Positions 25,106-34,112 of a DNA stretch of 46,865 bases are shown piece after piece. The position numbers and the translations under genes are program-made. Source of the DNA: an uncultured Mycoplasmatota bacterium (lineage in GTDB: Bacteria > Bacillota_I > Bacilli_A > RF39 > UBA660); NCBI GenBank assembly GCA_900553395.1, contig USDJ01000010.1, forward strand, positions 1 to 46,865, read 5' to 3'. Position 1 is the first letter of the stretch; every line of letters begins with the position of its first letter. The notes beneath the pieces were generated by a model. That model did no database searches and was not told the origin of the DNA. It saw nothing but the letters and a program-made list of their open reading frames with translations.

Positions 25106-25130
25106 GAGATTAAATCTCCTTTTTTTATTT
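25104..25130 (+). terminator. Terminator of the bacteriocin cassette
   Basis: AGGAGATT and AATCTCCT (25104-25120) form a tight hairpin followed by a T-run; the arm starts in the TAG stop of the third peptide, supporting that ORF as translated. Confidence 0.88.
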
Positions 25131-25229
25131 GATAATGTATAATTTTTATATAAAAATGTAGCAAAGTGGATTTGTAAATATAAATTTAGACATTTTTTGA
25201 TAAAAAGTGTTTAAATACTTAACTTTTTC

Positions 25230-25258
25230 TTGTATATTTTAAAATTCAGTGTTATAAT
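25230..25258 (+). promoter_or_regulatory. rpsU promoter
   Basis: TTGTAT (25230-25235), 17 bp, extended -10 TGTTATAAT with TATAAT at 25253-25258. Confidence 0.7.
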
Positions 25259-25287
25259 ACTGATAGATTTGTGAAAGGAGGGATATT

Positions 25288-25482
25288 GTGTCAAAGGTAG
25301 TAGTAAAAAATGGAAATGTTGACGGTGCACTTCGTACTATGAAGCAAAAAAATGCAAGAGACGGCCTCCTAAAAAAAGTTAGAGAAAGACAAGAAGGTTA
25401 TAAAAAACCAGGAGTTAGACGTAGAGAAAAAAGAGACGAAGGTATTAAAAATACTAGAAGAAGAGAAAAAAATAATTACTAA
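25288..25482 (+). CDS. rpsU: Ribosomal protein bS21
   Basis: 64-residue, very basic small-subunit protein near the 3' end of 16S rRNA that aids initiation. Family pattern VVVKNGNVDGALRTMKQKNA and a C-terminal RRREKRDE...NTRRREK tail. GTG start with SD AAAGGAGGG 5 nt before. Followed by a hairpin and then yqeY, the usual Bacillota order. Confidence 0.94.
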   Translation: MSKVVVKNGNVDGALRTMKQKNARDGLLKKVRERQEGYKKPGVRRREKRDEGIKNTRRREKNNY

Positions 25483-25508
25483 GAGCGCTTGTACGCTCTT
25501 TAATTTTA
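25481..25508 (+). terminator. Terminator/attenuator between rpsU and yqeY
   Basis: AAGAGCG (25481-25487) pairs with CGCTCTT (25494-25500), followed by TAATTTT. The T-tract is short, so it may be partial read-through control. Confidence 0.6.
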
Positions 25509-25519
25509 AAGGAGATTAT

Positions 25520-25963
25520 ATGAGAGATAAATTATTAAATGATTTAACTTGCGCTATGAAAGCCCAAGATAAGGAAACGTTAGCTGTTTTAAGAATGGTA
25601 AAAGGAGCTATTCAATTAGAAGAAATTAATAAGCATCATGTGTTAAATGATGACGAATTTATTGATGTAATTGGTAAGCAAATAAAAACAAGAAAAGAGT
25701 CTGTTTTAGAATTCACTAAGGCAAACAGATTAGATCTTGCCCAAAAAACGGAATCTGAAATAAAAATTTTAAGTAAATATATGCCAGAGCAATTAAGTGA
25801 GGAAGAAGTACTTAAAGTTATAGATGAAGCTTTTGCATCTATAAATCCTAAAGCTCAATCTGATATGGGAAAATTAATGGGCTATGTAACTCCTAAATTA
25901 AAAGGTAAAGCAGATATGAGTTTTGTTTCAAAGACTATAAAAGAAAAGCTTTCAAATTTATAA
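25520..25963 (+). CDS. yqeY: GatB/YqeY family protein
   Basis: 147 residues covering the tRNA-binding-like GatB/YqeY domain: LLNDLTCAMKAQDKETLAVL, RMVKGAIQLEEINK, then LSKYMPEQLSEEE and MGKLMGYVTPKLKGKADMSF. Related to the C-terminal part of the amidotransferase GatB; the role of free-standing YqeY is not firmly known. SD AAAGGAG. Downstream of rpsU. Confidence 0.94.
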   Translation: MRDKLLNDLTCAMKAQDKETLAVLRMVKGAIQLEEINKHHVLNDDEFIDVIGKQIKTRKESVLEFTKANRLDLAQKTESEIKILSKYMPEQLSEEEVLKVIDEAFASINPKAQSDMGKLMGYVTPKLKGKADMSFVSKTIKEKLSNL

Positions 25964-25993
25964 GGAAAATATCGTTCTATTTTCCTTTTTTTG
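25962..25993 (+). terminator. yqeY terminator
   Basis: AAGGAAAATA (25962-25971) pairs with TATTTTCCTT (25979-25988), followed by T residues; overlaps the yqeY stop. Confidence 0.88.
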
Positions 25994-26052
25994 TTAAAAA
26001 CCCTATATTTATTATGCATTTTATGGTATTATTATTACATTGAGGTGATTAC

Positions 26053-27522
26053 GTGAGAGAGTTAACAGAACAAGAATTAGTTAGAAGAGAAAAGCTACAA
26101 GAAATAAGTAAAGTTTGTAATCCTTATCCAGATAGTTTTTCGAGAACACATACTTTAAAAGAAGCAAGAGAACTTAGTGATGGAACTACTAATGTTAGAG
26201 TAGCAGGAAGAATAATCTTTGTACGTAAGATGGGTAAATTAAGCTTTTTGCGTATTAGAGATTTAAGTGCTGATATTCAGCTTGAAATCAAAATAGATGA
26301 AGTAGGAGAAGAAAAATATAGTTTCTTTAAAAAGCTTATTGATATGGGCGATTTTATAGGTGCTGATGGTGAGATTTTTACTACGCAGACTGGAGAAAAA
26401 ACATTAAGAGTACATACTTTTGAATTTTTAGGTAAAGCATTAAAACCTTTGCCAGAAAAATTTCATGGTTTAACTGATATTGAAGAAAAGTATAGACAAA
26501 GATATACAGATATTATTATGAATGCTGATTCAAGAAGAGTATTTTTAGGAAGAAGTAAATTTTATTCTTTTTTACATAAGTATTTAGGTGAAAATGGATT
26601 TTTAGAAGTTGAAACTCCAATATTACAAACAGCAGTTTGCGGTGCATCTGCTAGACCTTTTTATACTCATCATAATGCTCTTGATATAGATTTGAATCTA
26701 AGAATAGCTCCAGAAACATATTTGAAACAATGTATTTCAGCAGGATTTGATAGAGTATATGAACTAGCTAAATGCTTTAGAAATGAAGGTATGGATACAC
26801 AACACTTACAAGAATTTACTCAAGTTGAGTGGTATGTAGCATATTGGAATTTCGAAGATACTATTAAGTTTTATAAAAAGTTTATGCAAAATTTATTGCT
26901 TGAACTAGTTGGTACGACAAAAATAGAGTATCAAGGTAATACTTTAGATTTTGGTAAAGAAGAATGGGCTAGAATCAACTATGTAGAAAAGATGAAAGAT
27001 ATACTTGGATTTGATTTTCTAGACATAACTGATCCATTAGAACTTAAAAATCTTGTTGTATCAAATGGACTATTTACAATGAAAGAGTTAGATGATTATA
27101 AATCAGTAAGTCAAATAATAGACTTTATATATAAGAAAAAAATTAGAGCGAATATTGTGGAACCAACAATTATTTATAACTATCCTGCAATTATGATGCC
27201 ATTAACAAGAAGAAATGATTCTGATCCTAGAACAGTAGATATGTTTCAAGTTGTAGCTGTTGGTTCAGAATTATGCAAAGCTTATTCTGAGTTAGTAGAT
27301 CCTAAGGTTCAAAGAGACGCTTTTCTAGACCAATTAAAAGCTCGTGAACAAGGCGATGATGAAACTATGGAAATAGATGAATCATTCTTAGGAGCTATGG
27401 AGCAAGGAATGCCACCAATTAGTGGATTAGGATTTGGTGTAGATAGACTTATGATGTTAATATATGATCAACCTTCTATAAGGGATGTAGTATTATTCCC
27501 AATGATGAAGGATAAAAATTAA
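26053..27522 (+). CDS. lysS: Lysyl-tRNA synthetase, class II
   Basis: Charges tRNA-Lys. 489 residues: N-terminal OB-fold anticodon domain (about 45-140; VRVAGRIIFVRKMGKLSFLR), class II motif 1 in LGENGFLEVETPIL, motif 2 CFRNEGMDTQHLQEFTQVEW, motif 3 GLGFGVDRLMMLI. The stretch after motif 2 (YVAYWNFEDTIKF) and the PTIIYNYPAIMMPLTRRND/ELCKAYSELVDP blocks differ from textbook bacterial LysS (YEAYAD, PTFIxDYPxEISPLAK, ExANAFSELNDP), so it belongs to a diverged subgroup. GTG start with GAGGTGA; an extended -10 (TGGTATTAT) is near 26024. Overlaps the next gene by TAATG. Confidence 0.93.
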   Translation: MRELTEQELVRREKLQEISKVCNPYPDSFSRTHTLKEARELSDGTTNVRVAGRIIFVRKMGKLSFLRIRDLSADIQLEIKIDEVGEEKYSFFKKLIDMGDFIGADGEIFTTQTGEKTLRVHTFEFLGKALKPLPEKFHGLTDIEEKYRQRYTDIIMNADSRRVFLGRSKFYSFLHKYLGENGFLEVETPILQTAVCGASARPFYTHHNALDIDLNLRIAPETYLKQCISAGFDRVYELAKCFRNEGMDTQHLQEFTQVEWYVAYWNFEDTIKFYKKFMQNLLLELVGTTKIEYQGNTLDFGKEEWARINYVEKMKDILGFDFLDITDPLELKNLVVSNGLFTMKELDDYKSVSQIIDFIYKKKIRANIVEPTIIYNYPAIMMPLTRRNDSDPRTVDMFQVVAVGSELCKAYSELVDPKVQRDAFLDQLKAREQGDDETMEIDESFLGAMEQGMPPISGLGFGVDRLMMLIYDQPSIRDVVLFPMMKDKN

Positions 27523-28055
27523 TGAATCTTTATGTAGTAAGACACGGAGAAACAGTTTGGAATAAAGAAGGAAGAGTGCAAGGCATAACGGATATACCGC
27601 TTACTGAAAAAGGTATAAGTGATGCTTTAAAGTTGCGAGATCTAGTAAAGTCTTTAAATATAGATGTAGTTATTTCAAGCCCTTTAAAAAGAGCAATTGA
27701 AACTGCTAAATTAATAACTGATTATAGGTTTCCAATAAATATTGATGATAGAATAAAGGAAAGAGATTGGGGACTTAATGAAGGAGCCAATATAAATGAA
27801 GTTGATAGAATTGATTGTTGGGATGTTATTTTGAATACTAAAGTTCAAAATATAGAGTCCATACAAGACTTTATGTATAGAGTTTCAGAGTTTATCGAGG
27901 ATATTAAAGTTAGATTTAAAGGCAAAAATGTTTTAGTGGTTACTCATAGTGCGGTTAGTAGAGTAATTCACTATATGCTAGGTAAAATTCCAGAAGATGG
28001 AGATTTATCTAAAATAAGTATTCCTAATTTAAGGATAATAGAATATAAAATATAG
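27522..28055 (+). CDS. Histidine phosphatase (phosphoglycerate mutase-like)
   Basis: 177 residues. RHGET at residues 7-11 contains the phosphorylated His, then the family motif NKEGRVQGITDIPLTEKG, SSPLKRAIETAKLI, acid residue region IKERDWGLNEG, and second His in VVTHSAVSR. The substrate is not evident; the family includes cofactor-dependent mutases and broad phosphatases. ATG shares a base with the lysS stop; ackA follows after 11 nt. Confidence 0.92.
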   Translation: MNLYVVRHGETVWNKEGRVQGITDIPLTEKGISDALKLRDLVKSLNIDVVISSPLKRAIETAKLITDYRFPINIDDRIKERDWGLNEGANINEVDRIDCWDVILNTKVQNIESIQDFMYRVSEFIEDIKVRFKGKNVLVVTHSAVSRVIHYMLGKIPEDGDLSKISIPNLRIIEYKI

Positions 28056-28066
28056 AAGGAGAATTT

Positions 28067-29266
28067 ATGAAAATATTATGTGTAAATGCTGGTAGTTCTT
28101 CATTAAAATTTCAAATGTATGAAATGCCAGAAGAAAAAGCTTTAATAAGCGGATATATAGAAAAAATCGGACAAAAGGATTGCTTTTGGAATGTTAAAGT
28201 TAATGGAGAAAAAATAAGATCTGAAAAATATTTAAAAAACCATACTGAAGCAGTTGAAGTGTTAATTGATGAATTATATAAAAACAATATAGTTGAATCA
28301 TTAGAGGAAATAAAAGGCGTTGGACATAGAGTTTTACACGGTGGAGAAAAATACTCTGACTCAGTATTAATTACAGATGAAGTAGTAAAAGATATTGAAG
28401 ATTTAACTAAATTAGGACCATTACATCATCCAGGGAATTTAGCTGGTATTAAGGCTATGATGAAAGCTTTACCAAATGTTCCTAATGTAGCCGTATTTGA
28501 TACTGCATTTCATCAAACAATGCCTAAATATAATTATATATATCCAGTTCCATATGAATGGTATACTAAATATGGTGTAAGAAAATATGGATTTCATGGT
28601 ACAAGTCATAAATATATAACAGGTGAAATGAAGAAGAGATTAGGAAAAGAAGATGCTAATCTAATTATATGTCATGTTGGAAGTGGAGCAAGTATTGCTT
28701 GTATAAAAGATGGTAAGTGTTATGATACTACAATGGGACTTACTCCTCTTGATGGATTAATGATGGGAACTCGTTCTGGTTCAATTGATCCTTCTATTTT
28801 ACAATATGTTATGCAAGAATCAGGTAAATCAATAGAAGAAGTTACAAATGATTTGAATAAGAATAGTGGATTTTTGGGAATTGCAGGAGCATCAGATTGT
28901 CGTGATGTTGAAAAACTAGCTGAGGAAGAACAAGAAAATGCAATTTTAGCTTTACGTATGTATACAGATAGAATAGCTAAATATATTGTAGACTATTATT
29001 TAGAGCTAGAAGGAAATGTTGATTCAATAGTATTTACGGCTGGTGTGCTTGAAAATGGAGCTTATATGAGAAAATTAATAATAGATAAATTAGCTCCTTT
29101 AGGAATAACTTTAAACGAAGATATAAATGGTAAGATTGCAAGCTTTAAAGATATTCACGAAGGTATAATAAGTGGTGCTGACTCTAAGATAAACGTAATG
29201 GTTTTACCAACAAATGAAGAAATTATGATAGTAAAAGATACATTTAATATAGCAATACATAATTAG
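28067..29266 (+). CDS. ackA: Acetate kinase
   Basis: Makes ATP and acetate from acetyl phosphate in fermentation. 399 residues, full length. N-terminal signature VNAGSSSLKFQMYEM, HRVLHGGEKYSDS, FDTAFHQTMP, YGFHGTSHKYI, HVGSGASIACIKDGKCYDTT and GLTPLDGLMMGTRSGSIDPS are intact. SD AGAAGGAG. No pta gene is in the window. Confidence 0.97.
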   Translation: MKILCVNAGSSSLKFQMYEMPEEKALISGYIEKIGQKDCFWNVKVNGEKIRSEKYLKNHTEAVEVLIDELYKNNIVESLEEIKGVGHRVLHGGEKYSDSVLITDEVVKDIEDLTKLGPLHHPGNLAGIKAMMKALPNVPNVAVFDTAFHQTMPKYNYIYPVPYEWYTKYGVRKYGFHGTSHKYITGEMKKRLGKEDANLIICHVGSGASIACIKDGKCYDTTMGLTPLDGLMMGTRSGSIDPSILQYVMQESGKSIEEVTNDLNKNSGFLGIAGASDCRDVEKLAEEEQENAILALRMYTDRIAKYIVDYYLELEGNVDSIVFTAGVLENGAYMRKLIIDKLAPLGITLNEDINGKIASFKDIHEGIISGADSKINVMVLPTNEEIMIVKDTFNIAIHN

Positions 29267-29277
29267 TGAGGTTTAAT

Positions 29278-29697
29278 ATGGCTTGGCTTTGGTTATGTAT
29301 TGTGATAGTTTTAACTTTAATAGAAGCTGCTACTGTGAATTTAGTAACGATTTGGTTTATAGCAAGTGGTATTGTTTCCATGATATTATCATTATTTATA
29401 GATAATTACTTTATTCAATTTTTCAACTTTGTGGTGTTAGGAATAATTTTACTTATTACTACTAGAAAATATTTAGTTAATATTTCATCGAAAAGACAAG
29501 AAAAAACTAATTTAGATAGAGTTATAGGTGAAAATGCTTTAGTAACTTTAGAAATTGATAAAAATAAAATTGGTGAAGTAAAGGTAGATGGAAAAAAATG
29601 GTCTGCTATATCAAACAAAAAAATCAAAGAAGGAAGTACTGTTAAAGTACTATCTATAGAGGGTGTAAAATTAAAAGTAGAGGAGGTCAAAGAATAA
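29278..29697 (+). CDS. NfeD-like membrane protein
   Basis: 139 residues from ATG 29278 (SD GTGAGGT; an in-frame GTG at 29266 overlaps the ackA stop and has no SD). Two or three N-terminal membrane segments to about residue 66, then a C-terminal OB-fold (VIGENALVTLEIDKNKIGEV, then KVDGKKWSAIS, VKVLSIEGVKLKVE). Typical partner of the SPFH protein that follows; its stop overlaps that start (TAATG). Confidence 0.87.
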   Translation: MAWLWLCIVIVLTLIEAATVNLVTIWFIASGIVSMILSLFIDNYFIQFFNFVVLGIILLITTRKYLVNISSKRQEKTNLDRVIGENALVTLEIDKNKIGEVKVDGKKWSAISNKKIKEGSTVKVLSIEGVKLKVEEVKE

Positions 29698-30584
29698 TGC
29701 AAGCATTGATTATTATTCTTATTATAGTGGCAATTTTAGTAATTCCGAATATTAAAATTGTTCCACAAGCAAAAGCCTATGTAGTTGAAAGAGTAGGTTC
29801 ATATTTCTCAACTTGGTCAAATGGTTTACATGTAAAAATTCCATTTTTAGATAGAATATCAAACCAAGTTAGTTTGAAAGAAATAGTTAAAGATTTTGAT
29901 CCGCAACCTGTAATTACAAAAGATAATGTAACTATGCAAATAGACACAGTAGTTTATTTTCAAATAACGGATCCAAAATTATACACATATGGTGTAGAGA
30001 ATCCAATAAGCGCTATTGAAAATTTAACAGCTACAACTCTTAGAAATATAATAGGTGAGCTTGAGCTAGATGAAACTTTAACAAGTAGAGATTTGATTAA
30101 TACTAAAATGCGCTCTATTCTAGACGAAGCTACAGACCCTTGGGGAATAAAAGTTAATCGTGTAGAAGTTAAAAATATATTACCCCCAAGAGATATACAA
30201 GAGGCCATGGAAAAGCAAATGCGTGCTGAACGTGAAAGACGTGAATCTATTTTAAAAGCTGAAGGTGAAAAAAAATCTGCGATATTAATTGCTGAAGGTG
30301 AAAAAGAAAGTGCTATCTTAAGAGCAGAGGCTAAAAAAGAAGCACAAATTAAAGAAGCAGAAGGAGAAGCGGAAGCACTATTAAAACTAAAAAATGCTGA
30401 AGCAGAGGGTATTAGAATTATAAAAGAGGCTTCACCTGATCAGAAAATAATAGCTATGAAGAGTTTAGAAACCTTAAAAGAAGTGGCGAATGGTCAATCT
30501 ACTAAAATTATTGTTCCATCAGATTTACAGAATATAGCAACTCTCGGAACTACAGTAAAAGAAATGTTGAAAGATGAAAAATAG
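29697..30584 (+). CDS. SPFH/stomatin-family membrane protein
   Basis: 295 residues: N-terminal membrane helix, SPFH domain (KAYVVERVGSYFSTWSNGLH; PFLDRISNQVSLKE; KDNVTMQIDTVVYFQITDP), then an Ala/Glu/Lys-rich coiled coil (about 165-245) with repeated AEGEKKSAILIAEGEKESAI. Resembles QmcA/YbbK rather than flotillin, which is longer. With NfeD it forms a membrane-microdomain pair; client proteins are unknown. Overlaps the CPBP protease gene by 11 nt. Confidence 0.93.
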   Translation: MQALIIILIIVAILVIPNIKIVPQAKAYVVERVGSYFSTWSNGLHVKIPFLDRISNQVSLKEIVKDFDPQPVITKDNVTMQIDTVVYFQITDPKLYTYGVENPISAIENLTATTLRNIIGELELDETLTSRDLINTKMRSILDEATDPWGIKVNRVEVKNILPPRDIQEAMEKQMRAERERRESILKAEGEKKSAILIAEGEKESAILRAEAKKEAQIKEAEGEAEALLKLKNAEAEGIRIIKEASPDQKIIAMKSLETLKEVANGQSTKIIVPSDLQNIATLGTTVKEMLKDEK

Positions 30585-31416
30585 TTTTTCTTATATTAAG
30601 AATATATTAAAAGTATTGATTTGGCCTATTATGTTTATAATAGGTCAATTTTTAATTCAATATATATTTGTGCTACTATTCAGTTTAACTGAAAAAGGAA
30701 ATATGAGTGAATCTGAATTTATAAATTATATGGAATCTACAGATTATAAGACTAAGCTAACTAATTATATTAATTCTAATACCTTATTAATAGTTGGAAT
30801 ATTATTTTTTATATTTTTTCCAATACTATATAAGAAATATGGGAAATATAAAAGATATGAAAATAAACTTAATGCTTCTAATATTATAGAACCAATACTT
30901 TATGGCATAGTAATTTCTTTACTCTACAATATATTTATATATTATTTAAATACTATGTTTAATTTTACTGATAGATACACTTTGAGTGATGTTCCAATTG
31001 TAGTTCAACTAATTTCATCGGGAATAATTGGACCGATTCTTGAGGAATTGTTATTTAGAGGCATAGTTTATAATAAATTAAAAGAATTTAATAGTATTAA
31101 TGCAGCGGCTGTTATTTGTGGTTTAATTTTTGGAGTTATGCATTCAAATATTATAGAGGGTTTATATGCGTTCTTAGTTAATTTTATTCTTATATATTTG
31201 TATGAGAAATATAATTCTTTAAAAGTTACTATTACTATGCATATGTCTTTAAATATTACGATAATTTTGATGTTAGGCTTTATAATTAAAGGATTTACTA
31301 TGTTTAATTTATATTTATTTATAATTAGCTTTTTGATACTTTTAATTTTAGTAAATAACAGAGGAAACAATAAAGATGGAATATTTAGGAAGAATTTTAG
31401 AAGAATTAGAAAATAA
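30574..31416 (+). CDS. CPBP family intramembrane metalloprotease
   Basis: 280 residues with about eight membrane segments. The CPBP (Abi/CaaX-like) motifs are present: GPILEELLFRGIVYNKL (EExxxR), FGVMHSN (FxxxH) and a late MHMSLNI His/Asn. These bind the catalytic metal in the membrane. The family includes prenyl-protein-protease-like and bacteriocin-immunity proteins; the role here is unknown. Translationally coupled to the SPFH gene. Confidence 0.88.
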   Translation: MKNSFSYIKNILKVLIWPIMFIIGQFLIQYIFVLLFSLTEKGNMSESEFINYMESTDYKTKLTNYINSNTLLIVGILFFIFFPILYKKYGKYKRYENKLNASNIIEPILYGIVISLLYNIFIYYLNTMFNFTDRYTLSDVPIVVQLISSGIIGPILEELLFRGIVYNKLKEFNSINAAAVICGLIFGVMHSNIIEGLYAFLVNFILIYLYEKYNSLKVTITMHMSLNITIILMLGFIIKGFTMFNLYLFIISFLILLILVNNRGNNKDGIFRKNFRRIRK

Positions 31417-31723
31417 TGGAAGTAACCATAGAGGAATATTAAAATTGTAGTGAACTATTAAAAAATAAATGAGGGTAAAAATTTAGATATTATAATGCAA
31501 GAGTTTGCACAAGGAATAAAATATATGACACTTAATTTTTTTGAAAGTAAAAATAAGAACAGTATAGATTATATTATTGAATTTACAAGATTTGTATATT
31601 TTCCTTTGTTGATTCTTCGTGTGAGGTCAGAGATAATAGTATAAAAGATAATGTTTTCAAAATAAATCAAAATACAATGTTTGATGCTACTGGAAAAATA
31701 TCTATAAAAGCAAGTGTAAATTA
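31416..31723 (+). pseudogene. Decayed small gene after the CPBP protease
   Basis: An ATG overlapping the CPBP stop (TAATG) opens MEVTIEEY, then stops; the same frame resumes NCSELLKNK. Coding-like segments continue in shifted frames: NEGKNLDIIMQEFAQGIKYM with TLNFFESKNKNSIDYIIEFT, and finally DNSIKDNVFKINQNTMFDAT with GKISIKASVN and a stop just before a terminator. At least one nonsense change and two frameshifts are needed to join them. The original function cannot be named. Confidence 0.65.
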
Positions 31724-31745
31724 ATATTTTTTACTTGCTTTTATT
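31706..31745 (+). terminator. Terminator after the decayed gene
   Basis: AAAAGCAAGT (31706-31715) pairs with ACTTGCTTTT (31733-31742) around an AT-rich loop. Confidence 0.75.
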
Positions 31746-31788
31746 TAACAAGTTGATAATTATATGTTATAATTATAATGGTGATAAT

Positions 31789-32523
31789 GTGATTAAAAAT
31801 ATAAACCATGTAAATATAAACTATGAAGATTATGGTGAAGGTAAAAATGTAGTTGTAATGCTTCATGGTTGGGGTCAAAATATAGATATGATGAAACCTT
31901 TAGGTGACAAATTAAAAAAAAATAATAGAATAATAATAGTTGATTTACCTGGATTTGGTAGGTCTGAAGAGCCAAATGAAATATGGAGTATGTATGATTA
32001 TACTAGTTGTATACACGAGCTATTAAAAAGTTTAAATATAGATAATCCAATATTACTTGGTCATTCCTTCGGTGGAAAAATTGCTTTAATATATGCTAGT
32101 CGCTATAAAACTAAAAAATTAATACTTTTTGGAAGTCCATTTAAAAAAGAGATAAAGAGGTTAAGCTTTAAAACTAAGATGTTAAAATCTCTAAAGAAAG
32201 TACCAGTATTAAATAAGTTAGAAGGATTTGCTAAAAAGCATATTGGCTCTAGGGATTATAAAGCTGCTAGTGATTTTATGAGAAAAATATTAGTAGAACA
32301 TGTTAACCTAGATATAACAGAGGATGTTAAAAAAATAAAATGTCCAACCATTATCGTTTGGGGCACTTGTGATAGTGAGGTTCCAATTGAAAGAGCATAT
32401 GAATTAGAAGGATTGATACCTGATTCAGCAGTTATCCCTTATGAAGGATGTACGCATTATGCATATTTAGAAAGATTACCACAGACTGTTAATATAATTA
32501 AAAGTTTTATAGGAGATGATTAA
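31789..32523 (+). CDS. Alpha/beta hydrolase
   Basis: 244 residues from GTG 31789 (TGGTGAT 4 nt before; the longer frame back to 31735 lies inside the terminator and promoter). Canonical fold: oxyanion region LHGWGQN, nucleophile LLGHSFGGK, acid in VWGTCDSEVP and His in GCTHYAYLE. The substrate is unknown. TATAAT at 31768-31773 with a TG extension is a likely promoter. It is followed directly by murF; a hydrolase at this place is seen in other Bacillota but no cell-wall role is proven. Confidence 0.9.
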   Translation: MIKNINHVNINYEDYGEGKNVVVMLHGWGQNIDMMKPLGDKLKKNNRIIIVDLPGFGRSEEPNEIWSMYDYTSCIHELLKSLNIDNPILLGHSFGGKIALIYASRYKTKKLILFGSPFKKEIKRLSFKTKMLKSLKKVPVLNKLEGFAKKHIGSRDYKAASDFMRKILVEHVNLDITEDVKKIKCPTIIVWGTCDSEVPIERAYELEGLIPDSAVIPYEGCTHYAYLERLPQTVNIIKSFIGDD

Positions 32524-34101
32524 ATGAATTTGTTTTTAATATCGCTGATACCGTATGCAGTTTTTACTATAAGTAAAACATTAAAGTCGATACATATGAT
32601 GCAGCAAAATTATTACAATGATGGTAACAGATTTTTAAATTGGATTATTTGCAATATTAAAAAAGTTGCATTTGAAGTTGATGTTTTATTTGTTTTATTA
32701 ATTTTTACTATATTTTTTAATATAAGTGTTGAAATTGGGCTTTTCATTATAATTTATGGATTTGTGTATATTAAGTCTAGAAAAAAGAAAGAAAATGCTA
32801 AAAAGCCTTTAGTTATAACTGCTAGGGTAAAAAGGCTATTATTTACAACATTTATACTATATACCATTATGGTCATACCATTTGTAATTAACTTTAACTA
32901 TTCAAAATTAACTTTTGGGTATTTAATTTTAGCTTTAGCAACTTATTTAAATCCCTTTGTAGTAATTACTGCTAATTTTATAAATAAGCCAATCGAAAAA
33001 ATGGTTTATTTTCACTATAAATTTAAAGCTATTAAAAAGCTAAAGGAGCAAAATATACCAGTTGTTGGTATTACTGGAAGTTATGGAAAGACTAGTAGCA
33101 AAAATATAATTAATGACATATTAAATGTAAAATACAATTCTTTTGCAACACCAAAATCTTTTAATACTCCTTATGGAATAATTAATTCTATTAATAACTA
33201 TTTAGATAAGTTTAATGATATTTTTATAGTTGAAATGGGAGCGTTTAAAATTGGAGAAATTAAGCAAAATTGTAAATTAGTCCATCCTAAATATGGTATT
33301 ATAACAACTATAGGTGAAGCACATTTAGAAAGTTTTGGATCAAGGGAGAACATTCAAAAAGGAAAGTTTGAATTAGTTGAATCATTGCCAAAGGATGGAC
33401 TTGCTATACTAAATGGTGATGATGAGTATCAATTGAGTTATAAAATTAAAAATAAGTGCAACGTAAAATGGATAGGTATAGATAATAAAAATGTTGATTT
33501 ATATGCTACCAATATAAAGTTATCTAAAAATGGTACAAGCTTTGATTGCGTATTTAAAGGTGATAAAAATAAATATACTTTTAATACTAAGTTGTTAGGA
33601 AAGCATAATGTTTATAACATTTTGGCTGGAATTTTACTTGGTAAGGAATTTGGAATGTCTATAGATGAGTTAAGAAGAGGAGTTTCTCTAGTAAAGCCTA
33701 TAGAACATCGTTTAGAATTGAAAAAAATAGGCATGATAAATATAATAGATGATGCTTATAATTCTAATCCAGTAGGATCAAAGATGGCTTTAGATGTTTT
33801 AAAACTTATGGATGGTAAAAAAATTGTGGTTACACCTGGTATGGTTGAGCTTGGTGATAAACAATATGAACTTAATTATAAATTTGGTGAATACATAAGC
33901 GAGTCTGTTGATGTTGCTATATTGATAGGAAAGAATCAGACTAAGCCTATATATGATGCTTTAAAGAAAAGCAAGTTTAAAGATGATAATTTATACGTAT
34001 TAAACGATGTTAGAGATGCATTTAAGTTATTAAATAAAATAGCAGATTCTAACACTTATGTGCTTTTAGAAAATGATTTACCAGATTTATTTAATGAATA
34101 G
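32524..34101 (+). CDS. murF: UDP-MurNAc-tripeptide--D-Ala-D-Ala ligase with membrane N-terminus
   Basis: 525 residues. The N-terminal 155 residues hold four membrane segments (for example VDVLFVLLIFTIFFNISVEI), absent from textbook MurF of about 450. Then the Mur ligase body: GITGSYGKTSSKN near 182, IVEMGAFKIGEI, TTIGEAHLESFGS, GKHNVYNILAG, EHRLEL, IIDDAYNSNP and VTPGMVELG. It adds D-Ala-D-Ala to complete the precursor; the next gene (ddl) makes that dipeptide, supporting the call. SD AGGAGATG inside the hydrolase gene. A diverged Mur ligase with another substrate is less likely. Confidence 0.88.
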   Translation: MNLFLISLIPYAVFTISKTLKSIHMMQQNYYNDGNRFLNWIICNIKKVAFEVDVLFVLLIFTIFFNISVEIGLFIIIYGFVYIKSRKKKENAKKPLVITARVKRLLFTTFILYTIMVIPFVINFNYSKLTFGYLILALATYLNPFVVITANFINKPIEKMVYFHYKFKAIKKLKEQNIPVVGITGSYGKTSSKNIINDILNVKYNSFATPKSFNTPYGIINSINNYLDKFNDIFIVEMGAFKIGEIKQNCKLVHPKYGIITTIGEAHLESFGSRENIQKGKFELVESLPKDGLAILNGDDEYQLSYKIKNKCNVKWIGIDNKNVDLYATNIKLSKNGTSFDCVFKGDKNKYTFNTKLLGKHNVYNILAGILLGKEFGMSIDELRRGVSLVKPIEHRLELKKIGMINIIDDAYNSNPVGSKMALDVLKLMDGKKIVVTPGMVELGDKQYELNYKFGEYISESVDVAILIGKNQTKPIYDALKKSKFKDDNLYVLNDVRDAFKLLNKIADSNTYVLLENDLPDLFNE

Positions 34102-34112
34102 GAGAGATGTAT

